From: Glandiceps talaboti
Lineage: Eukaryota; Hemichordata; Enteropneusta; Spengelidae
Length of the DNA stretch: 64,000 nucleotides
Assembly (NCBI RefSeq): GCF_964340395.1
Contig: NC_135569.1
Location: 3,619,540-3,683,539 of the forward strand
Reading direction: 5' to 3'
Part shown: in pieces, positions 24,253 to 35,395 of the stretch
How positions within the stretch are numbered: position 1 is the first letter of the stretch
Layout of the letters: each line of letters opens with the position of its first letter
Program-made: the position numbers and the translations under genes
The notes under the pieces: generated by a model
Database searches by the model: none
Told to the model about the DNA's origin: nothing
The model's input: the letters and a program-made list of their open reading frames with translations, nothing else

Positions 24253-25009
24253 ATGCAGTTGTGTTCATGGGTGTAAAAGATTGGGTCAATAACCACTGGC
24301 CAAATGCAATGAATCATTGTGGCAATGTTATGCAAGATGTTTAAGTTGAGAAATTGTGGAAAGAAAAATAATGATATTATGCAAATGGGACCACTAAAAT
24401 AGAATTTTGGGTGAAAACATTTAGATTCAAATACCAGTGGTGCCGACCGGATTGGTCCAATATTAGATGGGTCCTAGTGTTGCCTTGATGTGAAAATGTT
24501 CCAAGAAAAATGATCTGATGCTCTGTGTGCAAATCATGTAGAGAAATATTATTTTGGTCTTAAATACACAACAGGGATATACAGGGCATTATGGGTAATC
24601 TATGCAAATGCAGGAAACTCAAACTGTCATACACAGCATCGTCTTTTTTTCCACTGTATTTTTCTTCCCCTCGAAATACATGACGTCCTGTTTTTGCACA
24701 AACTGTTTTTGTATGCCTACAAATTGCAAATGTATTTTAGAAAATGTTGACACTTTTCATGATGTTCTGTTACAGAGCATAAAAATTAACAGGCTGACTG
24801 TTAAAAGTCGGCCATTTTGTGCCCTGGGTGACTCTGTTATGGCTGTAATACTTGATTTCAAAACTATCTATATAAGAAATTTTTCAAGGCAAGATTATCT
24901 GGTCCTTAATGTGCAAGTTGGGTAAATTATTGGTCAAAAACTACCCAGCAGAATAGCTTCAAATGAAATACATACAAATTACGCAGCCATAGACAACATT
25001 AACACTTAA

Positions 25010-25059
25010 CACTTGTAGTGCGCCCTCTAGAGTTAATAGATTTACACTGTCACTCTCAC
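25010..25059 (+). repeat. 50-bp dispersed segment, identical at 28369-28418
   Basis: cacttgtagtgcgccctcta through cactctcac is letter-for-letter the same as 28369-28418 while both flanks differ. Exact identity suggests recent copying. It may be part of a family 1-like element (shared cgccctc). Confidence 0.85.
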
Positions 25060-25238
25060 TTTAATATACATACTAACAATCATTTCTTTGATCCATATGA
25101 AAATATTCTTTAAATAAGTACACTTTTTTTTACAAAATCTTTTTTAATTTTCAGTCTTTAAAGGAATACATGTGAAGAACTTAGAGACCTATAAAGTCAT
25201 TCAATCTTTGTACTTGAGATATAAGTTATACTTCAGTT

Positions 25239-25540
25239 TAGTCTAAAGGTACACTGTCACTCACGCATCAGTCAACCCCTCTAAGAGAGGAGGCCGGAGC
25301 GACATGACGCAATCTGATTAAAATCCGATGTAGATGTAGATGTCGGCTAATCGTTCATTGCTATTTTACCTTCGTTATTTTGCCTGAATTGACCTTCTTG
25401 GTACATGTTTACATTTTTTAGCCTGATCGCCTCCTCTACATCTGAGATGGCGCCCATTCAAACGAATTTCTGCTCAGTCAGAGACACACAGCCAATTATC
25501 GGATTTTAATCAGATTGGACATGATGTATCTTACAGTCTA
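25239..25540 (+). mobile_element. MITE family 1 copy split by a second TIR element
   Basis: The outer element starts tagtctaaaggtacactgtc and ends gtatcttacagtcta. Inside it, 25310-25517 is a separate element with perfect 20-bp inverted ends (caatctgattaaaatccgat) flanked by the direct repeats gacatgacg (25301-25309) and gacatgatg (25518-25526), consistent with a 9-bp target duplication. A 9-bp duplication is known for Mutator-like elements, 8 bp for hAT; no transposase is present to decide. Confidence 0.8.
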
Positions 25541-25547
25541 TTTTCAT

Positions 25548-25641
25548 TCTCACAAACCAGAGCTGTATTATTTTTTCTGCGACACTGCAAAATAATGATG
25601 GTGCATCTTGGATGGTGTAGTAAACAAGGGTGTGGTTTATG
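25548..25641. mobile_element. MITE family 2 copy
   Basis: tctcacaaaccagagctgta on the left and gggtgtggtttatga on the right, directly beside the family 1/nested-element cluster. More diverged than the copy at 56766. Confidence 0.75.
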
Positions 25642-25774
25642 ATGTTGTCTTTTTTATATGTAAATTTATAAACACACTCACAAGAAATGAGACCATGGTA
25701 GAATGTCACATCACATACCTGAAGGATAAAGGTCACTTATATTTTCCTTGGCTGAATGAATATTTCTAATTGCC

Positions 25775-26480
25775 TTTGAACTGTATGGCCAACTAACTGT
25801 ATTGCCCACTAACTCTATGGCCAACTAACTGTATTGCCCACTAACTGTATGGCCAATTAACTGTATTGCCTTTGAACTGTATGGCCAACTAACTGTACTG
25901 CCTTTGAACTGTATGGCCAACCAACTGTATGGCCAACTAACTGTATTGCCCACTAACTCTATGGCCAATTAACTGTATGGCCAACTAACTGTATGGCCAA
26001 TTAACTGTATTGCCTTTGAACTGTATGGCCAACTAACTGTACTGCCTTTGAACTGTATGGCCAACCAACTGTATTGCCAACTAACTGTATTGCCCACTAA
26101 CTGTATGGCTAACTAACTGTATGGCCAATTAACTGTATGGCCAACTAACTGTATGGCTAACTAACTGTATTGCCTTTGAACTGTATGGCCAACCAACTGT
26201 ATTGCCAACTAACTGTATGGCCAATTAACTGTATTGCCAACTAACTGTATGGCTAACCAACTGTATTGCCCACTAACTGTATGGCTAACCAACTGTATTG
26301 CCAACTAACTGTATGGCCAACCAACTGTATTGCCCACTAACTGTATGGCCAACTAACTGTATTGCCTTTGAACTGTATTGCCATGCCAACTAACTGTATT
26401 GCCTTTGGACTGTATTGCCAACCAACCATATTGCCTTTGAACTGCTAACCAACTGTATTGCCAACTAAGTGTATTGCCTA
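25775..26480. repeat. Minisatellite, 17-18-bp unit, about 40 copies
   Basis: Units of the form aactgtatggccaacta and aactgtattgcc(cacta or tttg) alternate for about 700 bp. Variant units recur in blocks, for example the segment around 25860-25930 repeats near 25998-26070. No frame is maintained. Confidence 0.95.
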
Positions 26481-27254
26481 AATACTTGAAAGCCTAATAC
26501 AGCCCTTTGTCATGGGAATCTTTATTTGCACTATGGAAAGATGAAAAGATGGACGGATGAAGTTTTGAGGAAATTACATAGTTTCAGTGTTTGTCATGGT
26601 ATTATAATATTTCATTGCTTATTACTCTACTCTATTTTTTCTGATATGATATCGATATTTTCAAATAATTTGCATAATAAATGATATTATTTACAAGTGC
26701 CATCAGTTCAGTTTACCTTCTTGGTAAAAACTGTAAACCTGGACATTTTCGTTAAAGACTTATTTTCACTTATTTCATTGGAAAACAAAAACACACAAAT
26801 AAGTAGTGACTGAACTGTTTGTTTTGTAAATGAGTAGTGCACCAAGGTTAGCAATTCATAAAAATTAGTCTTTGAGAACTTGTTGAAGACTGAGAAAATT
26901 GTGATATATTCTAGTGGCAAATATATCTAGGTTTACAGTATTCTGAAAGTGAATACGCCAATAGGGAACTTGCAATCCAAACTGAGCATGCTCAGATGCA
27001 AAGGACTATGGGATTATCTGTGGTTATCGTAATACCTAATCAGGAGTTACCGATAAAACAAACCTCCCACATTAGTCAGGGTGACTATGAATTGATTATT
27101 TGTGGTTACAAACAATGTAACATTATTGTTTACAATACTATTTGATTAGTATTTATTATCACATTTCCCATGATGCAACATTCAACATGGCAGGTTTGCA
27201 AGTTCCCTATTCATACGAAAAGAAAATATGACAAATCAAGAGTACTGACAACAA
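26481..27254. other. Gene-free stretch with the centrin-like gene's 3' end
   Basis: On the minus strand an AATAAA (27152-27157) lies about 100 bp past the stop of the centrin-like gene and is a plausible polyadenylation signal. A short inverted pair (gggaacttgcaa at 26964 / ttgcaagttccc at 27196) brackets about 240 bp, suggesting another small element. Confidence 0.5.
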
Positions 27255-30200
27255 TTAAAAAAGATTCGTTTTTAACATGACATTAATAAACTCTTCTTCA
27301 CTGACAACGTTGTCTCCATTTGTATCAGCTTCTTCTATCATACCCTTCAGTTCTTGTTCTGTAAATCGAATTCCAGCCTCTTTACAAGCACGTTTTAATT
27401 TTTCCATGGTTATCCCACCTGTTCCATCTACAATAAAAGGCACAAAGAAATACATGAATAATTCTGAAATAATGAAGCATTTTTTTTTATAGAGATACCA
27501 GGTAAGGATACAATATTACCAAATAAGGATATGATAATGCCAAATAAGGATGTTGTAGAATTCACAAATAATGACACAATTTTACCAAATAAGGATACAA
27601 TAATGCCAAATAAGGATGGGAATTAGCAGACACAATATTACCAAATAAGGATATAATATTACTAAATATTGATACAATAATGCCAAATAAGGATGGAGTA
27701 TCAAATAATTGGCACAATATAAATACCAAGCAAGAAACAATATTACCAAATAAGGACACAATCCCCAATGTTACCAAATACAGATACAACAATGTCAAAT
27801 ATGGAGATTCTCAAAGTCAAAATGCAGATTTGTTGATGCCAAACATTTGAAATAGGATGCAATGATACCAAATATGGATATAATAATGCCAAATAAGAAA
27901 GAATATACTTACCATAATCAAACATTTGAAAACCTTGCCTAATTTCATCATGTATGTCTCTTGCTGTACCTTGTCTTTGGATTACAAACTCTAAAAATTC
28001 ATTGAAGTCTACCGACCTGAATACAAGAAAATCAAAATATCGTAATGCAAAGAGTACTGAACTGTAATCTGACATGTGTCAGTTACAACTTTGAAGAATT
28101 GACTGATTAGTCTTAAAATTGAAAACACTGTCATTTTATGACAAGGATCCTGTCAAGAACATCATAACAATTTTCAGTTGACAACTTAGAATTTTGTGTA
28201 CATATACAGACTAATGTTTGAGTCACTTGTCAGATGTTTATTGTGATAATGAATACGCTTGATATACATTTGTACTTTGCTTCAAGAAAGATACACTTTA
28301 ACTAAATTACTTATACCATACTCAGTTCTGATAATGGTTGCCATCATTAAATCTCATTAGATTACTTGCACTTGTAGTGCGCCCTCTAGAGTTAATAGAT
28401 TTACACTGTCACTCTCACATGAAGTCTCACGAGATTGAAGTTTACCACGTTGCGTAAGGAGTTCACTGACTTAACACTGTGTGAATTACTCATACAAGAT
28501 TGAATTGTATAAACTTTATTACTAGTATCCCATTGTGGTCATTGTCTCTTGCAAACACTTCAAGATGGCAGAAGGACAATAAGAAATGAAAAAGGTATAG
28601 AGCCATTGGGAAGAGCCACTTAAAGTCACGGGATCAATTTCAAGAAACAACCACAATGTATCTAAAGTCAAACTTACCCTGTCCTGTTAATATCTACATC
28701 ATTAATCATTTCTCTGGCTTCCTGTCTGGTTAGGATAAATCCTAATGCCCTCATAGCTCTCCTTAGAGAATCAACATCAATTTTACTGGAAAGAAACAAA
28801 TGTAGACATTATCAGCATGAATACAGAATGTAAGTATGAAGTGTTAATAAAATATTACTGGCTAAGTCAATTCATTTTGAAAATGATAATAATAATGTTG
28901 GTTTTTATATAGCACTTTCCCACTTTGTGCTCAAAGTACTTTACAATTATTACCCCTGGTTCGGATCTATATCGGTACAATGACCCTATGTACTTCCTCA
29001 ACTCCCTGGGGAGCATACAATCCATTGCAGCCTTTATAGGCTCATAGAATTAAAACATACACATTGCAACCTCTATCCTACCAGGTCCCCAATTATACAG
29101 CTGTACTTTACTTACCCCTTTCTATTACTAAATGCATCATACACTGTCTTTAAATCTCTAATTTCTTGTGGTGTCAACTGATCTAGTACTTTGGCTGATA
29201 TCTTCATCCCCATAAAATCTTTGTCAGTCACTTCAACTTTGGTATTCATCAGAATTTCACGAATCTGGAAAAAAATATTAATATAAAAATGTTCAGATTC
29301 CGAGATGGAATTAATATCATGGAATGAAAACTCAAAACATTTGAGTTTATGAAAAGAAAGATTGAAAGTCATAACAATAATAAATCATTTTCTCAAATTC
29401 TGTGTTGGATAATTTGTTGACATGTGTCCAATATTCACATGTCATTGTAAACCATTAGCCTCTTTACAGCAGTGCTTAACAGATACCCAAGCACAATTTT
29501 GATTTTGTCAGTAGGATAGTTATACTCTGACTTACAAGAATGATTGTCACATTAATATATTAAACAATCGTCTAAAATAACAATAAATTACCATTTATTT
29601 TGTTTTATTTGTAGTCATAATAGTTGAATGGTGAGAGTAGCTTGATTTTTTTATTTACAGACTCTCTGTTTGAGGCTCATCGCTGCCATTTGTTCCAGAA
29701 TGGCTGAACATTTGCAAGGGTTATACACCACTGTGCCACAATCACTCCAGTTGTATAAACCACTATGATGCCTCAGTTATTCTAGTCCTGCTTGCAGACA
29801 GAGTAAATTGGGACTTGATTCTGACAATGTTCCTCTCCTTGCTCTATGTCCCATACTCTGTCTGCAAGCATGACTATGTTAAGTCACTCCAGCTGTTGGA
29901 ATTTGTACATTCAGGGCTATGTCAGGTTAATATAATAGTAACTCAATTCTAACAAAAAGAAGTAAATAATAATGTTGGGTTTTATATGCCTACAGGGCTA
30001 TGGAGTACTCTATGAAACAATACAAAGTTTGAGAAATTTATGATTTTAATGGAGTCCATGTTATTCACTATATTTTTACCTCTTTATTTGCTACAGACTG
30101 TGACTTGATTTAAAAACACTAAAAATGATGAAGTAGTACAGAATGAACATATAACAACACTGATGTCTACCAGTAAATCGAGTGATTTACATAATAGCTA

Positions 30201-31091
30201 ACAACTACAACTAGTAACAAAATACAACTGTACTAGACTAGGGCTATTAGTGTTGTTCAGTCATGCAGAGAAATACACATAATGAAAATAAAGTACCATG
30301 GTCTGATTAAATAAACTAACAATATGTTATGTACAGAATACAATGATAGCTAAACTAGACTAATTTATTTGATATATGTAAATAGAAATGTAATAACTAC
30401 ATGACAACGTGATTATTGATTACTCTAAAAGTCTATACTGTATTTGTATTGTTAGTTTTATTAAAGTCAATTCTTTCATATCCGGAATTGACTTTGAATG
30501 CATTTTAATATGTCTGTTAGTGTTAATGGTTAAATCTCGTATCACAGCATTCAGTCTGGATTTAGAGGTTTCTGTAGTTAGATAATGCAACAAGTGTGGA
30601 TAGAGAGGGAAGAAAGACAGGTAAAACGTCTTTTAACGATTTATTTGTTAGGGGAACTGCTGTAGTGGAAACTGTGCATGAAATAATAGCTATAGTTGGA
30701 AGTGGAAGCTAAGAACAATTAACAACATGACCACCAAGCCATTCACAGTTCAGTTTACACTGTCAACAGTCTTTACATAGTTACAAAGTAACACTATTGT
30801 AATCAGTTGTAATTTGATGAAAGGGACGTCTGTGTAAAAAATCACAAGCATGACAGTCTCGCCCTGACATGTATGTCAAAACAAGAGACGTTTAACAATG
30901 CCATTTTAGTGGATTTCCAAGTCGTCGAAATATTTCAACTCCGTCAACTATAACAATTATAAAACACTCACCGATTCATGGTGTGTTGGTCTCGGTGGGC
31001 CAGGCGGTAAAGGTGGAATCGGATCTACTGGACCTCGTGGTGTTTCTACTACTACCGTCTTGGATTTTGACTTCTTTTTTTTCTTAGGCAT
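27255..31091 (-). CDS. Centrin-like EF-hand protein, N-terminally extended
   Basis: Five exons: 31091-30972, 29264-29116, 28785-28678, 28016-27913, 27427-27255; all GT-AG, frame continuous, 217 residues (typical centrins about 170). An in-frame TAG lies four codons before the ATG. Residues 1-69 are extra: a lysine-rich start (MPKKKKKSKSK), a proline-rich stretch and a linker. From LTPQEIRDLK at about 70 the protein follows the centrin plan of four EF-hands. Hand 1 (FSNRKGKIDVDS) is one residue short and lacks acidic ligands. Hand 2 (DINRTGSVDFNE) is canonical. Hand 3 (DYDGTGGITMEK) has Lys at position 12. Hand 4 (DTNGDNVVSEEE) is nearly canonical. The end, VMLKTNLF, parallels centrin MKKTSLY. 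Likely centriole or basal-body associated by homology; the exact paralogue is undetermined. Confidence 0.9.
27495..27905. repeat. Degenerate minisatellite in the last intron of the centrin-like gene
   Basis: Imperfect units of about 18-25 bp of the type accaaataaggatacaata. They fill nearly the whole intron up to the donor at 27912. Confidence 0.85.
28369..28418 (+). repeat. 50-bp dispersed segment, identical at 25010-25059
   Basis: Exact second copy, in intron 3 of the centrin-like gene. Confidence 0.85.
28885..29100. mobile_element. Dispersed SINE/MITE-like element (tttttatatagcactttccc)
   Basis: ataataataatgttggtttt, then tatatagcactttcccactt and tgctcaaagtactttacaat, is a phrase I recall as widespread in aquatic invertebrate genomes. 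A weak relative starts near 29966 (aataataatgttgggtttta). It ends close to the exon 2 donor (29115). Classification uncertain. Confidence 0.5.
29790..29869. mobile_element. Fold-back element with gcttgcagacagagta ends
   Basis: gcttgcagacagagta on the left and its exact inverse tactctgtctgcaagc on the right, with inner ttgggac / gtccca also inverted; 80 bp total. A diverged relative is at 43374-43471. Confidence 0.8.
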
Positions 31092-31710
31092 TTTGAAATC
31101 CTAAATAGCTCTAAATACTTATAAAGTTAGCAACACAACAATTGTTTACACTCGGACTAAAACCGACTTTAGCAAGCTCCTTTAGGGTTTCCATGGACTA
31201 AACCATTATGATAATTCGTGTGCATAGATTGCATGAAGACTTGGACATTTCATTCAGTTTTCCAAATTTTTTGAGACAAATGCACTTTTGATAATCTTAC
31301 GACGAATTTTATGATGATGTTTCCTCATACGAAGGCAAATACCGTGTGCTATGTAATGCCCATGAAAAAGCAGCCCTTCACCCCCTACGAGAAAATAAAA
31401 AAGTCTCTTGGTGAAAATCAGAAGGAGGGTATGACCTGTAACCTTCAACCTTTGACATTATTAGAATGCCCCTTGTGAAAAGTACCTGTACAGGCTGGTC
31501 TTACCAGAAATGACCAGTTTTACCTGGTTATCACACTAAACGTACTTTCATCGTCGGTTGCACAACAGATTAACAGTTTTAAAATACGGATTCTGGGTCT
31601 ATAAATTCATTTGATCGGCGTACAGTCATCCTGGGCGTACAGTACACCGACTCCATCCAGCAGACGACGTACGTTCATCCATCGTATACAATCACAATCA
31701 TAGAATCACG
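31092..31710. promoter_or_regulatory. Divergent intergenic region (centrin-like gene / RANGRF)
   Basis: 619 bp separate the two start codons, which face apart. It must hold both 5' UTRs and promoters and could be a bidirectional promoter. No TATA box is obvious at expected positions. This is inferred from gene orientation only. Confidence 0.45.
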
Positions 31711-32731
31711 ATGTTCAACGATCATCAGTTATACGGCGGTGCAATGACAGTTGTTTTACCGGTAGATGCTACCGATGTAAGGTATGGAATGAACATTGAA
31801 GTATCCGGCGGTGATACTTCCATGGACTGAAGTAATTAATTTTCATGTTTATCAAATGTTGCCAATATGAAGTGAAGTAATTGTAAATTAATTTCTATCA
31901 AATTAAATTGACCATTGTTACATGTAAATAATGTGAGAAGTTCCTAGTAGTACTAGTAATAACCAAGAAGTTTTCACACATCAAAGTTACGATTGATAAA
32001 GATTAGAGCGCAGGGAGCCCAGGAACTGTGTTACAAATATATAAATAAATACATAAATAAATGAATGAATGAATGAGTAAATAAATTGATCATTGTTATA
32101 ATTTCAGTGACGTCAGAGAAGTTCCTGATAATCAAGAAGTGTTCACACATCCATCAACAGATCAGAGTATCATCGTTGAAATTGTTGAATACCAACATAT
32201 TGAAAATCAAAATGCACCAGGGTAAGGTGACGTCATTGATTTATAGATATTGCTACATAACAGCATGAGGGATAATATGACATCAACTAGTGCCCAAATA
32301 AGGCAAGGCAATAAGTGTTTTATAACACATCACATTCTCAGGTACATATTCTTTCCATAGTCAAACCCAGAGAAGACTTTCATGCCACATGAATATTGAC
32401 CTAGGGAAAATAGCACTCGACTAGTTCCCCAATATGCAAATTGAGATCACTATAATGCCATACCACATGATATAATCTAAGCCAATCACTGAAGGCTATA
32501 TGGAAAGGATGTGTTGACTATTGTCTCCTGCCTCAGAATTAATGTAATGATAATGTATGACAAAATCTTAATGACAGTAAACCTTACTCCTTGTTTACAG
32601 CTATCACTTTCAAGACATTGCAGAAAGTAATAGTTCATTGCAGACTCAAATCATGTCAACAGAACAAATTCCTATGGAACAATTAGCTATGAAAGAGTAG
32701 GTACAATTTATTTCATCAAATGCCTTGACAC

Positions 32732-32784
<53 letters not shown>

Positions 32785-32907
32785 CACAAACACATACATA
32801 CATGCATACATACATACATACATACATGCATACATACATACATACATACATACATACATACACACATACATACATGCATACATACATACATAATGGTACA
32901 CACACAC

Positions 32908-32989
<82 letters not shown>

Positions 32990-34513
32990 CTTGGTTATAG
33001 TTGCTATGTTATACATCAAATGCCTTCATTGTAGATACAATGGATCAGTCTACAATAGACATCCTATCAATGCAGCTTGCACTTCTGTTTTGTGCATTAA
33101 CCATAAAATCCATCATAAAATCTTGTATGTCATTTCAGATGTGAAAGTGTTTGGTTCCTGGATGGTAAACAGTCAGTATCAAAGTTTAATGAACAGGTTA
33201 GTATTGCTACAATGTAATTATAATGTTTAAAAGTTACAATAAATATTGCTACAATGTAATGCAATTGTGAGCAGCAATCTTAATGGATTCTTAATGGATA
33301 AATTTGGGCAGAAATAAAGTGGCACCAAAACTTATCTCTGAAGATATCTCTTATCAAACTCTAAGTCAACCATTAGTTGGTTTGATTATTGACAATATCA
33401 AAGTTGCCACTCAGGGATCCATTTAATAAATTGTGCTGCAACATTGTTGCAAATGTGCATTGTAAGCATATCATTGTGAAGCATATCAGTGTGTTGGAGG
33501 GGGGGGGGGGTCAAAACCAAGTTCAACTTACTTAGAAGTTTTCTTCATCAAATTGAAACTTGTATGTTATGGCATAGACCCTACATGAAAGTGTCAATGA
33601 TTTAGGGTTGTTGAAAAGTTGATTATTGTTTCTTGTACTATTTCATTAGATGTATCATCTCTGTTTTCCACCTTTCAGGCTCATAACATTATAAATGTTC
33701 ACCTGGCATTGTTCAGATTACCACAGTTTAGTACAGACATATTGATGACATTTAATGACCCTGTAACAATCAGGTTAGTATCAATTTTAGTCTGTAAGGT
33801 ATGCTATGACAGGGCGCCCTCACACATTGGTCAATGCTATAGAGGAAGCCAATGAGGGGAGCGTGACATGACATATCTTACAGTGTAGTATCAACAAGCT
33901 GCCAACTTTAATACAACCCAATCCAAGCAGTTTGTTACTTGAATTGGATTGTGGTTGCATTTCATAATATTTGTTAATATTTTCTGGATAGATGTTTGAC
34001 CATGACACTTCAAAGCCAGGGATGTAGATAATTTTACAAGTAGCTGGTAAAATGTGAGAAATAAGCCCTCATTTAGGAGGGGAGGGGGTCTGGTGTCAAT
34101 GCAATTGCTGAACTTCATTTTCACATTTCTAACCAACCAGTGCTGGGTATCTGGTAGTATTCTAATGTGTTTACAATCATGTTTTTACATTACATAAATT
34201 GTAGTGGTGCGACCACTACAGTTTTCGTCATAGTGTACTTATATGAACGTTTGATGTTGCACTTGTGAGCATTTGTTTAGGGGAGGGGTAGGGGGTTTTG
34301 ACCTAAACAAACAATATTCGTATGTTGAGCTTTTGCGTCATTTTGCGATCCTACCTTAATTCTACAGTGTTTGATTTGTTTATTTACAGTGCTGGGAGCA
34401 GTAGTCATGTAGCAGCTGAAGTTTACAATGAGTGCCAGCCATGGACTTTGCAACAATTTAAACAATGTATTGCTACACTCACTATAAAAGATAATTCCTT
34501 ATTTGGAGAATGA
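31711..34513 (+). CDS. RANGRF: Ran guanine nucleotide release factor (MOG1)
   Basis: MOG1 binds Ran GTPase and promotes nucleotide release, supporting nuclear transport; in vertebrates it also helps the sodium channel Nav1.5 traffic. Exons: 31711-31781, 32108-32221, 32601-32696, 33139-33196, 33679-33773, 34390-34513; 185 residues against 186 in human. The first exon uses the donor AG/GTATGG, not the earlier GTAAGG, because only this keeps the frame and gives [19 protein letters not shown], which parallels human [19 protein letters not shown]. Other conserved blocks are [11 protein letters not shown] at the start, [35 protein letters not shown] and the C-terminal [17 protein letters not shown] at 35007-35012 is a possible polyadenylation signal. 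Intron 3 is filled by a long (CA)n/(CATA)n array and intron 5 holds a family 1 MITE. Confidence 0.96.
32727..32994. repeat. (CA)n-(CATA)n-(CA)n compound microsatellite in RANGRF intron 3
   Basis: About 55 bp of (ca)n, about 105 bp of cata/catg tetranucleotides, then about 85 bp of (ca)n. The array begins about 30 bp after the exon 3 donor. Confidence 0.97.
33788..33888 (+). mobile_element. MITE family 1 copy in RANGRF intron 5
   Basis: tagtctgtaaggtatgctat, then ggcgccctcacacattgg, aatgagggga and acatatcttacagtgtag. It starts 14 bp after the exon 5 donor. Confidence 0.85.
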
Positions 34514-34547
34514 ATCTCATGATTGACATATTTTAACCGAAATAATA

Positions 34548-34593
34548 TATTGCAACATTCACTAAAAAGGACACTTCCTTATTTGGAGAGTAG
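34548..34593 (+). repeat. Tandem copy of the RANGRF C-terminal coding end
   Basis: 34548-34593 (tattgcaacattcactaaaa, then ttccttatttggagagtag) is a diverged copy of 34468-34513, the last 46 coding bases including the stop, displaced by 80 bp. Further short relics of the core (ccttatttggaaaga) occur at about 34738-34790. It lies in the presumed 3' UTR. Confidence 0.8.
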
Positions 34594-34599
34594 TTTTCT

Positions 34600-35395
34600 A
34601 GATTGGTACAATGTATAGTTACTTTTGTATACTTGGAACTTTGCATTTATTTATGATAATAGATTTTCTGTCTCTGAGGATGGAAAATGTACATTTTCAA
34701 GACCAAAGAGTGTTTATCTTCATTTGAATATTTGTTCTCCTTATTTGGAAAGATTGCCCTTATTTGGAAAGACTTCCCTTATTTGGGAAGACAATTGTCA
34801 TTCAAATGGCAAAGTTTAAAATGTTCTTTGGCAACCATTTGCTCATTTGGAGAATCATTTTCACTTAAATTTTAGTAACAATCAGGGTTTTTCCTAAAAG
34901 TTCCCAAATTTCACCAGCACACAATAATTTTTACTAAAATACATGCCTGTATGTTCTAATCCTGTCATAGATGGCATCAAATTGTTTTCATTATTTCACC
35001 AAATTGAATAAATATATGGTCAATCATGTTATTAGAAACACGATTTAGTATGTCTGCCCTTACACCCAATAATTACAATAAAATAATTTATGCAAGACAT
35101 TCAGGAAGACCCATACATGATGTGTTTTCACTAAGGTTTGGGAATTTATAATATTAAGAATTGACTACACAAACACAATATAAGTACAGTTATTTTTATT
35201 TTTATTTTGTTCACAAAATACCATATTATATTGCTTCAATAAAATTTATCTCATTATATTGTCTTGTACAATATTTCAGTTATTAAGATACCCTCAAGAT
35301 ATGCTGTAAAGTACTGAAAATAATTAAAATGAAAAATGACATTGTTATAAGCCTGTTAACAGACAAATGACTTTTTTGTTATTTTAAAAAACAGG
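34600..35395. other. 3' UTR/intergenic
   Basis: AT-rich, repeated ttatttgg motifs, probable polyadenylation signals; no further gene recognised. Confidence 0.5.

Noticed and set aside
31771-31776. GAT/GTAAGG as the RANGRF exon 1 donor
   Set aside because: Using it creates an immediate in-frame TGA in exon 2; the donor five bases later (AG/GTATGG) restores the conserved [14 protein letters not shown] sequence.
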